DNA of 64,000 nt from Colocasia esculenta (taxonomy: Eukaryota; Streptophyta; Magnoliopsida; Alismatales; Araceae). Position 1 is the first letter of the stretch, and every line of letters starts with the position of its first letter. The stretch lies in contig CM024761.1 of assembly GCA_014218235.1 (NCBI GenBank), positions 90,831,968 to 90,895,967 of the forward strand. Direction: 5' to 3'. The translations under genes were made by a program, and so were the position numbers. Shown here in pieces: positions 34,668 through 45,563 of this stretch. The notes beneath the pieces were generated by a model. That model had not been told where the DNA came from. It did no database searches and saw only the letters and a program-made list of their open reading frames with translations.

Positions 34668-34682
34668 TTTAGAGGTAAGTAA
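34668..34682 (+). other. Putative 5' splice site in LTR of Gypsy-2
   Basis: TTTAGAG|GTAAGTAA, a near-perfect plant donor, at the end of the conserved leader (GAGGAGGGCTTCTTC upstream, as in Gypsy-3). Confidence 0.6.
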
Positions 34683-35559
34683 CCATGGATATCAACCTTA
34701 CACATGTCCCCTTACGTCTTAGGATTTTACGGATTTTTCCTCGAGCCCTGGAACCTCCAAATTCCCCTTGTTTTGGTGTGCTGTCTGCATGGTATGCTGT
34801 GAGGAGGTTGGCGGCCACATCCCTTGCCACCAAGTTCCTAGTGTTGATAGCACCAGATTGTGCAGTTTACTGTAGGCGGCCACATCCTGTGTAGTTAAGT
34901 TCTTCAGAGTTCTGAAAATGCACTGTTTGATCTCTTTAGGGCGTTTATTTGATTTCCGAGTATATGTACTTACTGTAAATTTTATATGTGGTCATATGCA
35001 GTCATTAGGTCATATCATGAGGTGCACTAATTTATGTTAATTGTGTTAATTATTAAAATTCAGTAATTGAGTTATGAGCATAATATGAGCATGTAAGTTA
35101 ATAGATTTTGTATAAATAGACTTTAGGTTTCTAAACTGTAACACTCAACCATGTTAATAGGTTTCTAATGATATATTTGAATATGTCTAAAATCAGATTA
35201 AATGAAATTATATTTACTGTTTGAAAAATCTGGAAAATTATTTGATATGTCTACTGTTAATAACTTGTGATAAAAATTTGGAACTAATTTGATGACAGCA
35301 AGTGTAATTATTAGTTAAACCATGGGATTATTCATATTGGATATTTTAAATCTAATCTTGTGTAATTCAGGAATTAACAGCATGTCTAGGACTGTAATAT
35401 GAGTTGTTTTATTACTGAAAACAGTAGTACCATGTTAGGTTAATTGAGGCATGTGCAGTTGTTAAACAATGCATGAAGAATGACTAAATAGTACATGTGA
35501 AAAATGAAAACGACGTGACAAAATGTAATAAAGTGAATGCATAATAATTGGGCCGAGAT

Positions 35560-35730
35560 TGACACTGCTACCCTAGAGGTTCGAGAGCTGTACCATAGAA
35601 AAGTCCCTATGGAAGGATCAATGTTGTGAAAAGTATATCCTAAGGGCATTAGGATGAAAACCTGGAGGTGGACAAGTACCACTAGATGGGGTGGAGAGGG
35701 CTTCTCCCGGTCTGCGCAGTTACCAAGATT
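35560..35730 (+). other. Structured island in LTR of Gypsy-2
   Basis: CCATAG-aaaagtcc-CTATGG (35593-35612), CCTAA-gggca-TTAGG (35639-35653) and GGTGGACAAGTACCACT. Compare the island at 427-575. Confidence 0.6.
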
Positions 35731-37100
35731 CACCACTACATTGCCTAGGTGGCGGGTATGTGTTATGATATGCGATGCGATGTGCTATGAGATGAGCTAT
35801 GTGCTATGAGATATAGATGTGTGCGTCATCTAGTAGGTAGTTAGGACTGTGTCAAGGCAATTTAAGCGATATAATATGAATGAAGTGTAAGGTAATATGT
35901 GAATGTGGCACGTGATGAGTGCAAATGATATGACATGTAATAAGTGAAAGTGCAAGAATAAACAATGTGAAAAATGTGTGAAAAGATATGTAAGAGAGAG
36001 TGAATATGAATGAGAGTGTGATTTCATGTGAAACCAATATAATAGTGCAAATGTCTATACTTTTATGAATTAATACTTCAAATGCAATATCATGTTTAGT
36101 ATCATGTCTTGTAGTTTATTAATATTCATGTAATAGTGTATGTGAATATACATATGAAGACATGTGAATTTTGCAACATAAAAGATGAACATGTGGAAAT
36201 TGCTAAATGAATAAGATAACGTGTAAATAAATCTAATTCCATGTAATTGAGTTTAATTCATGACAAAACAGCAAGTAAAGTGTGGTTATGAATGTGCTCA
36301 ATACATGTAAGAATGCTAGGTTCCATGCTAGATGTAATGTTCGATTAGTACAAAATTCCATGCTATAAGTGCTTATTGTTACCAACCAGCTTAACTATGT
36401 TTTAATTCTTCAATTCATGTTATAAAATGTGAAATCATGTGTAATGAGAGTTATTTATATTAAAACAGCAAATAAAATGTGCAAGTAAATATGAAAAGTG
36501 CATGTGAAAAGTGAATAGTTATCATGCTAGGTTGTTTATTACCTTGTGCTTAAATCTATGCTCTAGTTTGTAGAAATGTATCATGAAATGGATGATATTT
36601 GGATGGATAAATCATGTTAATCTAAAGCATATTTTAGTGGTCTAGGTATGTTGATGATTGTTTAAAGCTTGAGTCATGTAATGCCTTTATTGTGAAAAGA
36701 TAGTATGTGTTTTCTCCATTGTGTAATAGTTAACATGTGTGTGATATGTGTAAAGTCGAGTCTTGGGTTTGCTTGTTGGGTCTTTTAGTCTCACTCTTAC
36801 TTCGGCGTACAGGTGAGACAGGTGTTCCCATTTTGAGGAAGGTATAGCAAAGGACGATATCTTGGAGGAGTAGCTTTTGGGGAGCACTTAGTAGTTGTAC
36901 TTTTCCCTTTCATAGAATGAATAAAGTTAATTGCATGAACAATGTTATTGACAATGTAATAGACAATATAGTTCTTTTATATTTGTAATAATGTGGACAT
37001 TGTCTTTAGTTCTCTTGCTATATAGACTGTGGAATGTGTGATGATGATGGAATAAAGTTGAGTTATTTATTTTAATTCCACTGTCTTCATTTGCTATCCA

Positions 37101-37105
37101 CGTAC
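37101..37105 (+). other. Target site duplication of SIRE-3 (left)
   Basis: CGTAC, repeated at 45564-45568. The uninterrupted sequence CCACGTACATATC is seen in the 5' LTR of Gypsy-2 near 32020. Confidence 0.97.
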
Positions 37106-37374
37106 TGTTGGGTTGAGTGTGTATTTGAAACCTTTTAATGATGACTTTAATCATGACTAATTGACATCACTCATAATTTGATTTTGATGATGACATTTTG
37201 TACATTTTGTATATATTAAAATGATGACTAATTGAACATGTTATACATTTTATACATATCACAATAATGCTTAAACAACATATTTTTTATGTTTAATATC
37301 TCACATTTTAATGATAATATCTTGTATTAATGGTTTACAATTTATATTTTCAGGTTTACACAAATTTGTCACAG

Positions 37375-37605
37375 TGGTGTCGACACAGTTCACCTGTGTG
37401 TCGACACTAGTTCACTGTCCCAGAAGCCTGTTTTGAAGCAGTAGTCAGTGGTGTCGACACAGTCTACCTGTGTGTCGACACAGTCTGCCAGTGGTGTCGA
37501 CACAGTCCACCTGTGTGTCGACACTAGTTCACTGTCCCAGAAGCCTGTTCTACAGCAGTTGCCTGTGGTGTCGACACAGTGCCCTGTGGTGTCGACACAC
37601 TTCGA
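37375..37605 (+). promoter_or_regulatory. GTGTCGACAC array in U3 of SIRE-3 (5' LTR)
   Basis: Eight GTCGAC sites, each within the 10-base palindrome GTGTCGACAC, in a larger repeat that includes CACTGTCCCAGAAGCCTG. It ends about 110 bases before TATAAATA. The 3' LTR array (44148-44395) differs in unit number and has one decayed GTTGAC. Confidence 0.65.
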
Positions 37606-37717
37606 CTGAAACTCAAAAACGTGAATTTGTCTGGACACGTGGCTGCTTAGAAATCAAGGGATTTGACCTAGATTTTCGTACCCATGCACCCCAAGGCACC
37701 TTATGGACCTATGGGGC

Positions 37718-37725
37718 TATAAATA
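37718..37725 (+). promoter_or_regulatory. TATA box of SIRE-3 LTR
   Basis: TATAAATA in GGGGCTATAAATACCC; the 3' LTR copy is at 44512-44519. Confidence 0.75.
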
Positions 37726-38226
37726 CCCATGCTCCTTGTACCCCAAAGGCAAGAGAGCCCATACACTTCCAGAAGAAGCTTTTTGGCGGCAAAAGGGGGC
37801 TTTCCAGATCTTGCTCCATCTCCAAAAGTTGTAGGCCATCCTTTCAAGAGGAAGGACGTGGGAATCAAGGGAAATCTCTGGAGAGAAGCTTGCTGTGCTA
37901 GGAAAGGGAGCAGATCCAACTGAAGAGGAGCAGTAGAAGAAGGATTTCTGGCATTTCAGATGCCATCAAAGTAGAGCATCGCCAATTGAGGGGAATCTCC
38001 ATCGATTTCCATCAAGGCTCCTCAATTCAAGTGTCTGCAAGGCCTCTTCATTGAAGAACACTCATTCTACATTCATTTCTCTCACTTTTGAGTTTGTTCT
38101 TCCTTATTTCGTCTATGAGATTTGTGCATGAAGTTCTGCACAAATTTCTGTGTACGAATCTATCTTGAATCAGATCATTGCTAGAGGATCTGATCTCTTT
38201 TGTGTTTGATCTAGCTTTTGTATTGT

Positions 38227-38437
38227 GAGCCGTCGAGCTCTGGTTTGTGAGTCGTCGCACTCACTGTGTGGTTTGAGCCGTCGTGCTCAATTTGGAGTCA
38301 TTGCGCTCCGGTTGTTGTTTGAGCCGTCGTGCTCAGTTTGTGAGTCGTTGAACTCAAGGTTGTGTGTTGAGCCATCGTGCTCAAGGTTTTTTGGAGTCGT
38401 CGTGCTCCAGTGTGTGTTGTACTCAAGGTTTTGAGTA
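38227..38437 (+). other. Array of nine small hairpins in SIRE-3 leader
   Basis: Eight hairpins with a six-base loop of the form CGTCGN: stems GAGC/GCTC (38227), TGAGT/ACTCA (38248), TTGAGC/GCTCAA (38273), GGAGT/GCTCC (38294), TGAGC/GCTCA (38320), TGAGT/ACTCA (38341), TTGAGC/GCTCAA (38367), TGGAGT/GCTCCA (38392). The ninth is TACTCAA-ggtt-TTGAGTA (38420-38437). Stems vary with pairing kept; loops stay near-constant. The 3' LTR copy spans about 45017-45227. Confidence 0.75.
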
Positions 38438-38774
38438 GTGTGGCCTCACTGTGTGAGGGGTGGACGTAGGAGTCACTGGAGGTGATTTTCGAACCACCTA
38501 AAAATCCTCTGTGCAGTGGTTTAAATTGTGGTTTGACTTTGTATCATGCTAGATGCATGCATAGGGATTTCGTTCAAACTTCTAATTGATTTGCTCACAC
38601 ACACTAATCACACATAATCTGCACACACCCACACTTCAGATCAGTAATTTGTTTGTCTGAATTGATCTCTGATTCGAAGTAATTTAGAATTGCTTAAGCT
38701 TCCGCATTAATTGGTGTTAGATCTATTCAACCCCCCTTCTAGATCTGATCCATCCACCTATTCGATCCTACAAT

Positions 38775-38786
38775 TGGTATCAGAGC
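38775..38786 (+). other. Primer binding site of SIRE-3
   Basis: TGGTATCAGAGC two bases after the LTR end. Confidence 0.95.
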
Positions 38787-38837
38787 GGGTTAACCAATCT
38801 AATTGTTAGATCTAATTCCTTGTTACATTGATTCACT

Positions 38838-40803
38838 ATGATTAGATCTAATAGTCTTTTGAGTTTTGGTATAATGATAAATTGCTTTAATCTGCATGAA
38901 TTTCCTATTATAATTTCAGAGAAATCCTCAAGCTCATTTTCATCAGATTTTTCAGAGGATTCACAAAGAAAAGGAGCAAAAGAAATTCACAAGTACTTAA
39001 TGGCAAAGAAGAGCTTCAATGAATCCAGAAAATCAACAATTCAAAAGATTTTGGCTCTAACAGCAAATTCCATGAGCTCAAAGCATTCTTCATCCTCTTC
39101 AGAACACATGAGTTCAAATGGGTCTACAAGGTCAGGTAAATTAATTTCAGATCCATTTATGTATTCTAATTCTGATTTTGATGCAGATGAAGGCATGTCT
39201 TATGTTGAATTGATTGAATTTTGTGAGAAGATACAAAATCTTAATGCAAAGCTGAACACTAAAAATAAAGATTTGAAAAAGACTTTAAAACATTGCCACA
39301 AAGAAAGTGAAAAATTGAAAAGTACACTTGAATTGCTCCAGAATAATGATAAAGATCCTTCACAAGAAAATGAGAATTTGAAAATTGAAGTTAAGAAACT
39401 GAATTTTGAAAAGAAAGTTTGAAAGATAAAATCAAAATTTGTGAAAACAAGTTGTCCAAGTTGAAAGAAAATCATGATCAGTTGGAATATAAAAATCTTA
39501 ATTTGAAAGATGAAAATGAAAAATTGATTGATCTCAATGAAAACTTCAAATTTGATAATGATCAATTAAACAAACATATTTCTAACATGGCTCATGATCA
39601 TCAAATAAATGAAAGATGCAAACAACTTGTTGAAAAAAATAGTCATCTAAAAAGGAAGATTGAATGCTTGTTGCATGACAAACTATTGGACAATGACTGT
39701 AGCAATTTAAGTAATAAAATTGCTGATTTGGAAAAAAATTGCTCAATTTGAAAATGAAAAGAACAAGATGAAAAATAGTTTGGATGTCATGCTAAATAAA
39801 CTTCAAATTTCAGAAAAAGAAGTTGTTACATTAAAAGCAGAAAAACAGAAGTTTCAAGATGAATTGAAGAATACTACAAACATAAGTCTTGCTTCTGTAA
39901 AAAAATAAAGAAAATGAAAAGAAAACCAAAGTAATATTTGATAAAGCTGTTGCGAACAAGAACTTTGATATCTCTAATGAAAAATCAGTGAAAGTTCATG
40001 TTCAGAAAAATATTCACAAACAAAATGAGAAAAATGGCAAAAATACTGCTAAGAAGAAGAATCTTGTTTATGTGAAAAACAAGAAAATTGAAACAGAAAA
40101 ATAGAACAATTTACACAGGATTCCTCCATCTCTTCCACACTTCAGAAGTGTTACAAAGAAAGTTCAATGTTCACATGATGCCAAGAGCCACCAAAAGGTA
40201 CCTCCTTCTCCTCATGGTAAGCCTCCTCACATGAAAAGGAGATTCCAGCAAATGCAACATGCCAAGATAAGTACCAGATAAGAAATGATCTCATTTGCTT
40301 TAATTGTAATAAACCTGGTCATTTAACCAAATTTTACTGGAATAGAGATCAACATTTCCATAAATATGCCAAATTAGTCCAGTGCTTCACATGTCATAAA
40401 TTTCGGCATACTTCTAGAGAATGTTGGCATATAATTGATAATCTTGTGCATGCTCCCATGTTTCATGTTAATGCACATAAGAATAAAGATCATGTTCATG
40501 CTGAAAACACTCAGAAATTCTATGTACATGAAAAAGGAACTGTTGCACAAAAGATCTCTTCTGAATTCCATGTTAAAAATCTCAATGATAAAATTCTGAA
40601 AAATAGAAAACAAATTGTTCAGTATGTTAGTGGTGCATTCTATACCAATAACTCTAAGATTAGAAATCAAGATTCTAGTGTTTCTAGTCTTCAGAAAAAT
40701 ACACCCAATATCAAATCCTTTTGGATTCAAAAATCGTTGTTGCAGATTCATGGAAGATCCTTAGGGCCCAAACAAGTTTGGGTTCTGAAATGTACTGCTT
40801 GAA
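38838..40803 (+). pseudogene. gag: Gag-like coiled-coil protein of SIRE-3
   Basis: The first frame (38838-39422) has a Ser-rich stretch (KSSSSFSSDFSEDSQ, SSKHSSSSSEHMSS) and then a long Lys/Glu/Asn-rich heptad-type region that continues through other frames to about 40110; it is predicted coiled coil. Two zinc knuckles follow: CFNCNKPGHLTKFY (last Cys changed to Tyr, 40296) and CFTCHKFRHTSREC (40383). The end GPKQVWVLKC matches the gag-protease border of SIRE elements. The frame changes near 39420, 39735 and 39905, mostly at runs of A, and there is a TAG near 40102. The usual capsid domain before the coiled coil seems to be missing. Confidence 0.72.
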
Positions 40804-40971
40804 TGCTGGATGCAGGGATCCTTGTAGTCAATTTCAAGATGAAGGCTTCATGACTAAGGCTACAAGGAAAGTAAGTGAAGAGAATGAAAGAAAATGAAAA
40901 TCTCACCAAGTAAATACTTCTGAGAGATTCCCTGCTAAATAAAAACTGAAATCAATTGGGACTCTTATGCA

Positions 40972-41078
40972 AAGATCAATTGGTATATCAAATGGTGAAC
41001 TGTGGAAGGACAAGTCAGGCTTGTCTGGAAACTATCATTATGTGTGAGGAATAACCTCCGCCAAGTACCAATGATCTT
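40972..41078 (+). other. Structured module A
   Basis: P1: AAGATCAATTGGTA (40972-40985) with TACCAATGATCTT (41066-41078), 13 pairs and one bulge. P2: ATGGTGA (40992-40998) with TCATTAT (41035-41041), two G-T pairs. P3: GACAAG-tcagg-CTTGTC (41009-41025), perfect. Confidence 0.75.
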
Positions 41079-41768
41079 CCTTGTGTAAGAGTCATTAATT
41101 TAAAAAAAAAATGGTTGTGATTGAAACATGACTACTTGTTTATTTCATTTCTTCCATGATGATTTTTGCTTGAATTACTTGCAAAATTTTTCACATCATG
41201 CACATGTAACTAAGAATCATGATTTTGTTGAAAATGCTCAGAAACTCCATGTGAATATAAATTGAACATTTCATGAAAAACATAGATGCATTAAACAAAG
41301 AATAATTATGTTATGGAACTAATGTTGCTCATAGTTCCATTAATGACAAAAGTGCATCTATACTAAAAAGAAAATGCTCTTGGATTCAAAAAGGTTCATT
41401 GTTGCAATCTAACTCTTGCTCTACTGTAGGACCCAAGAAGATAAGGGTCCTAAGGCCAACTTGATCAGCAAGTTGATGAGCCTTGTAGCCATACCTTTCC
41501 ATCTGAAATCAAGATAATGGCTATGCAAGGCAAGAAAAATTGGAAACTACAGGTAAAATCCAAATGAAGACTGTTCAGGTAAAACCTCATATCATTTCCA
41601 AATTGAATTGCTTAAGTTAAAGAAAATTCTTAGAGTCTTATCTGAACAATGAAGAGTGTGTTTTGATGTTGTCCCCAACAATAACTTTGTGTCATAACAA
41701 TTGGAATCATATTTGTACTATCATGCTTGCTTACTGTGCCCATGATTCTGTGTGCATATCAACTGCTT

Positions 41769-41873
41769 TGACTTTTTGGTATATCAAATGATGACATGTG
41801 GAAAAATAAGTTATGCTTGTTTGGAAGCTATCATTATGCGTGAGTAAAATACTCCGCCAAGTACCAGAAGTCA
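41769..41873 (+). other. Structured module B
   Basis: P1: TGACTTTTTGGTA with TACCAGAAGTCA (41862-41873). P2: ATGATGA (41788-41794) with TCATTAT (41831-41837). P3: AATAAG-ttatg-CTTGTT (41805-41821). Each helix differs from module A in bases but not in pairing. Confidence 0.75.
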
Positions 41874-42041
41874 TGTTATGCTTAAGGCTAATTGTGTGCA
41901 TAATCATGTGTGAATTGCTTGCTAGCTTTTTCATTCCATGCATATATTAAGGGGGAGTAAATTTGAAAAAGTGCAAAAATGTTCTTGAAAAATGCAATGA
42001 ATTTCATGCTAAAACTAAAGAATAATTGACCTTTTTGTAGT

Positions 42042-42115
42042 GACTATGTGGTATATCAAATGGTGAAAAATTCTCATCATGCGTGAGAAAAATTCTCCAC
42101 TAAGTATCAATAGTC
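42042..42115 (+). other. Structured module C, lacking P3
   Basis: P1: GACTATGTGGTA (42042-42053) with TATCAATAGTC (42105-42115). P2: ATGGTGA (42060-42066) with TCATCAT (42074-42080). The inner hairpin is deleted. Confidence 0.7.
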
Positions 42116-42463
42116 TTTTTCTGCATAAAGGTCATCAAGAAAAATAAAAATCTCAAAAACTTTATTTTAAGTCTTTGAAACAATTTTGAGTTTTTTTGAA
42201 AAACTTTTCTCCTTCAATAAATTGCCTGTTGATATATGCTTGATCATGTTCATACTCTTTCTGTGCAAACTGCTTAGAATGAACATATCTGAATTGCTTA
42301 AATGATCATTTCATATCATGCATATCTTATGGGGGAGTGAGTCAAAAGAATCTTTGAGTGAAATGTTGGAGAAATATTCTTTCATATCTGATTTATCAAC
42401 AACTCCCATTCAGTTTGTTGACAAATGTTCTTGCAAATAAATTCCTTACTCTCACATTGCTTT

Positions 42464-42567
42464 GACATTCTTGGTATATCAAATAGTGATTTAAAGAAAG
42501 ACAAGTTAGGCCTGTCTGGACACTTTCACTATGTGTGAGTATATTTCTCCGCCAAGTATCAAGAGTC
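42464..42567 (+). other. Structured module D
   Basis: P1: GACATTCTTGGTA (42464-42476) with TATCAAGAGTC (42557-42567), two-base bulge. P2: ATAGTGA (42483-42489) with TCACTAT (42526-42532), perfect. P3: GACAAG-ttagg-CCTGTC (42500-42516), one mismatch. Confidence 0.72.
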
Positions 42568-43244
42568 TTGTATGCAATTGTTGAGGGGAGTCTTTGTCTT
42601 TTAATAAAACATTCTTGTTCATTCTATTTTCACTTCATTCTATTCCTATTTCTTCAATAATCCTCATGTTCACCTAGTGAGGGGGAGATACATGAAAGAA
42701 GGAGTCATTGTCACATTCTTTGACTTTACTTGTCTATCTTGAACCCCAAACTCATCAGAATTTTTTGAGTCATTGTGCTATTTTCTTATGAGAGAATTAA
42801 GACATTGAAACTAAACTCATTGTGCATTTAGTTTAATTTCAAAGATTCATTATCATTTTAAGGTTAAGCAATCTTAATACTGAATGTTTTTAAAATGATT
42901 TACAAAACACTATTATAGGCACATGAGTGGCTTTAATATTTCACATATGTATGTTTAAGCTTCATTTTTACCACATGTTAAGAATAATTTTTCTAAATTC
43001 GTAGTCATGACTTTTCTTGGAAAAGCAAACATATTCCTGTAAAACATCAAAAGAAAATGATCAACAATCTGGAAAGATACAAACAGAGCAATGCAAATTC
43101 TTGAACCACTGAGTAACCGGGCCATTTCACCTAAAAAGTGATTTGTTTTGCGTCAAAAAATGGAAATCAAAATTTTCAACTCTGTATAAGATAATGAAAG
43201 TTAAACCACTGAGTAATCAGGAGGTCTTGCATCTGATCAATGTG

Positions 43245-43268
43245 ATCTCTTGCACTGAAAAGTGAGAT
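43245..43268 (+). other. GAAA-loop hairpin in SIRE-3 3' region
   Basis: CACT-gaaa-AGTG with outer ATCT/AGAT and a cttg bulge. Identical in SIRE-1 (12307-12330, minus). SIRE-4 has CACT-aaaa-GGTG (about 61204-61217, minus), the last pair being T-G. Confidence 0.5.
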
Positions 43269-43702
43269 TTAACTAATTTATTCTTGTATTCTTTTCCAGC
43301 TAAAATTGAAAAAAAATAAAAAAGACAGGATAGAAAAGCTTAAGACCTTAATAAAGTTCATATTTACTGAGTTTAGACCTATTATTCTACATTGTGTTAC
43401 AATTAAAGCTCCTAACATCTTTGTTAAATACTTTTGTTCACTCATATAGGTCACTTTTCTTCACATTTGCATCATTATTTTAACTACATTCAGATCCTTA
43501 TATCTTGTAATACCTTGTGTTGAGTGTGTCTTTGTGATTAAACTTTGTTGCACAATACCAAACTCAAAATAACTTCTCTCATATGTCAATATCACTTTGC
43601 CTCATTTATTTTGATCATTTCTGACTATTCATTTCCTACATTTCATTTCTTGATCTCCTACAATCTTTGTTTCTCTCTCTTATCATCTTTTTGATGCTGT
43701 CA

Positions 43703-43877
43703 AAAAGGGGGAGAAAGTTCCTTAAAAGGGGAAGAAAGTTCTTTAAAGGGGAGAAAGTTTCTTATGGGAGAAAGTTGTTCAAAGGGTGAATATGGTCAAG
43801 GGGAGTTATTGCAGTCAAGGGAGTCAGGCTATTGAGAGATTGTGCATATATTTTGTCATCATCAAAAAGGGGGAGAA
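43703..43877 (+). other. Polypurine tract of SIRE-3 and PPT-like copies
   Basis: The functional PPT is AAAAAGGGGGAGAA at 43864-43877. At 43703-43772 there are four further blocks of the type AAAGGGG(A)GAAAGTT. SIRE-1 and SIRE-4 also have several purine blocks before the LTR. Confidence 0.8.
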
Positions 43878-45563
43878 TGTTGGGTTGAGTGTGTATTTGA
43901 AATCTTTTAATGATGACTTTAATCATGACTAATTGACATCACTCATAATTTGATTTTGATGATGACATTTTGTACATTTTGTACATATTAAAATGATGAC
44001 TAATTGAACATGTTATACATTTTATACATATCACAATAATGCTTAAACAACATATTTTTGATGTTTAATATCTCACATTTTAATGATAATATCTTGTATT
44101 AATGGTTTACAATTTATATTTTCAGGTTTACACAAATTTGTCACAGTGGTGTCGACACAGTCCACCTGTGTGTCGACACTAGTTCACTGTCCCAGAAGCC
44201 TGCTCTGAAGCAGTAGCCAGTGGTGTCGACACAGTCTGCCTGTGTGTTGACATAGTCTGCCAGTGGTGTCGACACAGTCTGCCTGTGTGTCGACACAGTC
44301 TGCCAGTGGTGTCGACACAGTCCACCTGTGTGTCGACACTAGTTCACTGTCCCAGAAGCCTGTTCTGCAGCAGTTGCCTGTGGTGTCGACACACTTCGAC
44401 TGAAACTAAAAAATGTGAATTTGTCTGGACACGTGGCTGCTTGGGAATCAAGGGATTTGACCTAGATTTCCGTGCCCATGAACCCCAAGGCACCTTATGG
44501 ACCTATGGGGCTATAAATACCCATGCTCCTTGTACTCCAAAGGCAAGAGAGCCCATACACTTCCAGAAGAAGCTTTTTGGCGGCAAAAGGGGGCTTTCCA
44601 GATCTTGCTCCATCTCCAAAAGTTGCAGGCCATCCTTTTAAGAGGAAGGACGTAGGAATCAAGGGAAATCTCTGGAGAGAAGCTTGCTGTGCTAGGAAAG
44701 GGAGCAGATCGAATTGAAGAGGAGCAGTAGAAGGATTTCTGGCATTTCAGATGCCATCAAAGCAGAGCATCGCCAATTGAGGAGAATCTCCATCGATTTC
44801 CATCAAGGCTCCTCAATTCAAGTGTCTGCAAAGCCTCTTCATCGAAGAACACTCATTCTACATTCATTTCTCTCACTTCTGAGTTTGTTCTTCCTTATTT
44901 CATCTATGAGATTTGTGCATGAAGTTCTGCACAAATTATGTGTACGAATCTGTCTTGAATCAGATCATTGCTAGAGGATCTGATCTCTTTTGTGTTTGAT
45001 CTAGCTTTTGTATTGTGAGCCGTCGAGCTCTGGTTTGTGAGTCGTCGCACTCACTGTGTGGTTTGAGCCATCGTGCTCAATTTGGAGTCGTCATGCTCTG
45101 GTTGTTGTTTGAGCCGTCGTGCTCAGTTTGTGAGTCATTGAACTCAAGGTTGTGTGTTGAGCCGTCGTGCTCAAGGTTGTTTGGAGTTGTCGTGCTCCAG
45201 TGTGTGTTGTACTCAAGGTTTTGAGTAGTGTGGCCTCACTGTGTGAGGGGTGGACGTAGGAGTCACTGGAGGTGATTTCCGAACCACCTAAAAATCCTCT
45301 GTGCAGTGGTTTAAATTGTGGTTTGACTTTGTATCACGCTAGATGCATGCATAGGGATTTCGTTCAAACTTCTAATTGATTTGCTCACACACACTAATCA
45401 CACATAATCTACACACACCCACACTTCAGATCAGTAATTTGTTTATCTGAATTGATCTCTGATTCGAAGTAATTTAGAATTGCTTAAGCTTCCGCATTAA
45501 TTGGTGTTAGATCTATTCAACCCCCCCTTCTAGATCTGATCCATCCACCTATTCGATCCTACA
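43878..45563 (+). repeat. 3' LTR of SIRE-3
   Basis: 1686 bp, TGTTGGGTTGAG to TCGATCCTACA, followed by TSD CGTAC (45564-45568). GTCGAC array 44148-44395, TATA 44512-44519, hairpin array about 45017-45227. Confidence 0.96.

Larger units (their letters stand above)
37106..38772 (+). repeat. 5' LTR of SIRE-3
   Basis: TGTTGGGTTGAG to TCGATCCTACA, 1667 bp. U3 carries the GTCGAC array, then a TATA box at 37718-37725; the leader carries the nine-hairpin array (38227-38437). Confidence 0.96.
40804..43863 (+). other. 3' non-coding region of SIRE-3 with repeated modules
   Basis: Three kilobases without an ORF. It holds structured modules A-D, a doubled CCACTGAGTAA motif (about 43111 and 43206), a hairpin (43245-43268), and a T-rich run ending TTCTTTTCCAG (about 43300) that resembles a 3' splice site. 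From about 42560 on it is collinear with SIRE-1 11690-13020. Confidence 0.7.
37106..45563 (+). mobile_element. SIRE-3: pol-less SIRE-like Copia element, 8.46 kb
   Basis: Complete ends: LTR 37106-38772, PBS, gag-like reading, 3 kb non-coding region, PPT, LTR 43878-45563, TSD CGTAC. No protease, integrase, RT or RNase H is present, so it is non-autonomous. The LTRs are very similar apart from the GTCGAC array, so this is one of the younger insertions. It sits inside the 3' LTR of Gypsy-2. Confidence 0.95.

Noticed and set aside
37375..38434. ORFs across the GTCGAC array and the leader hairpin array of SIRE-3 (such as 37470-37901 and 38225-38434)
   Set aside because: They track the repeat unit, differ between the two LTRs and have no family match I recognise.
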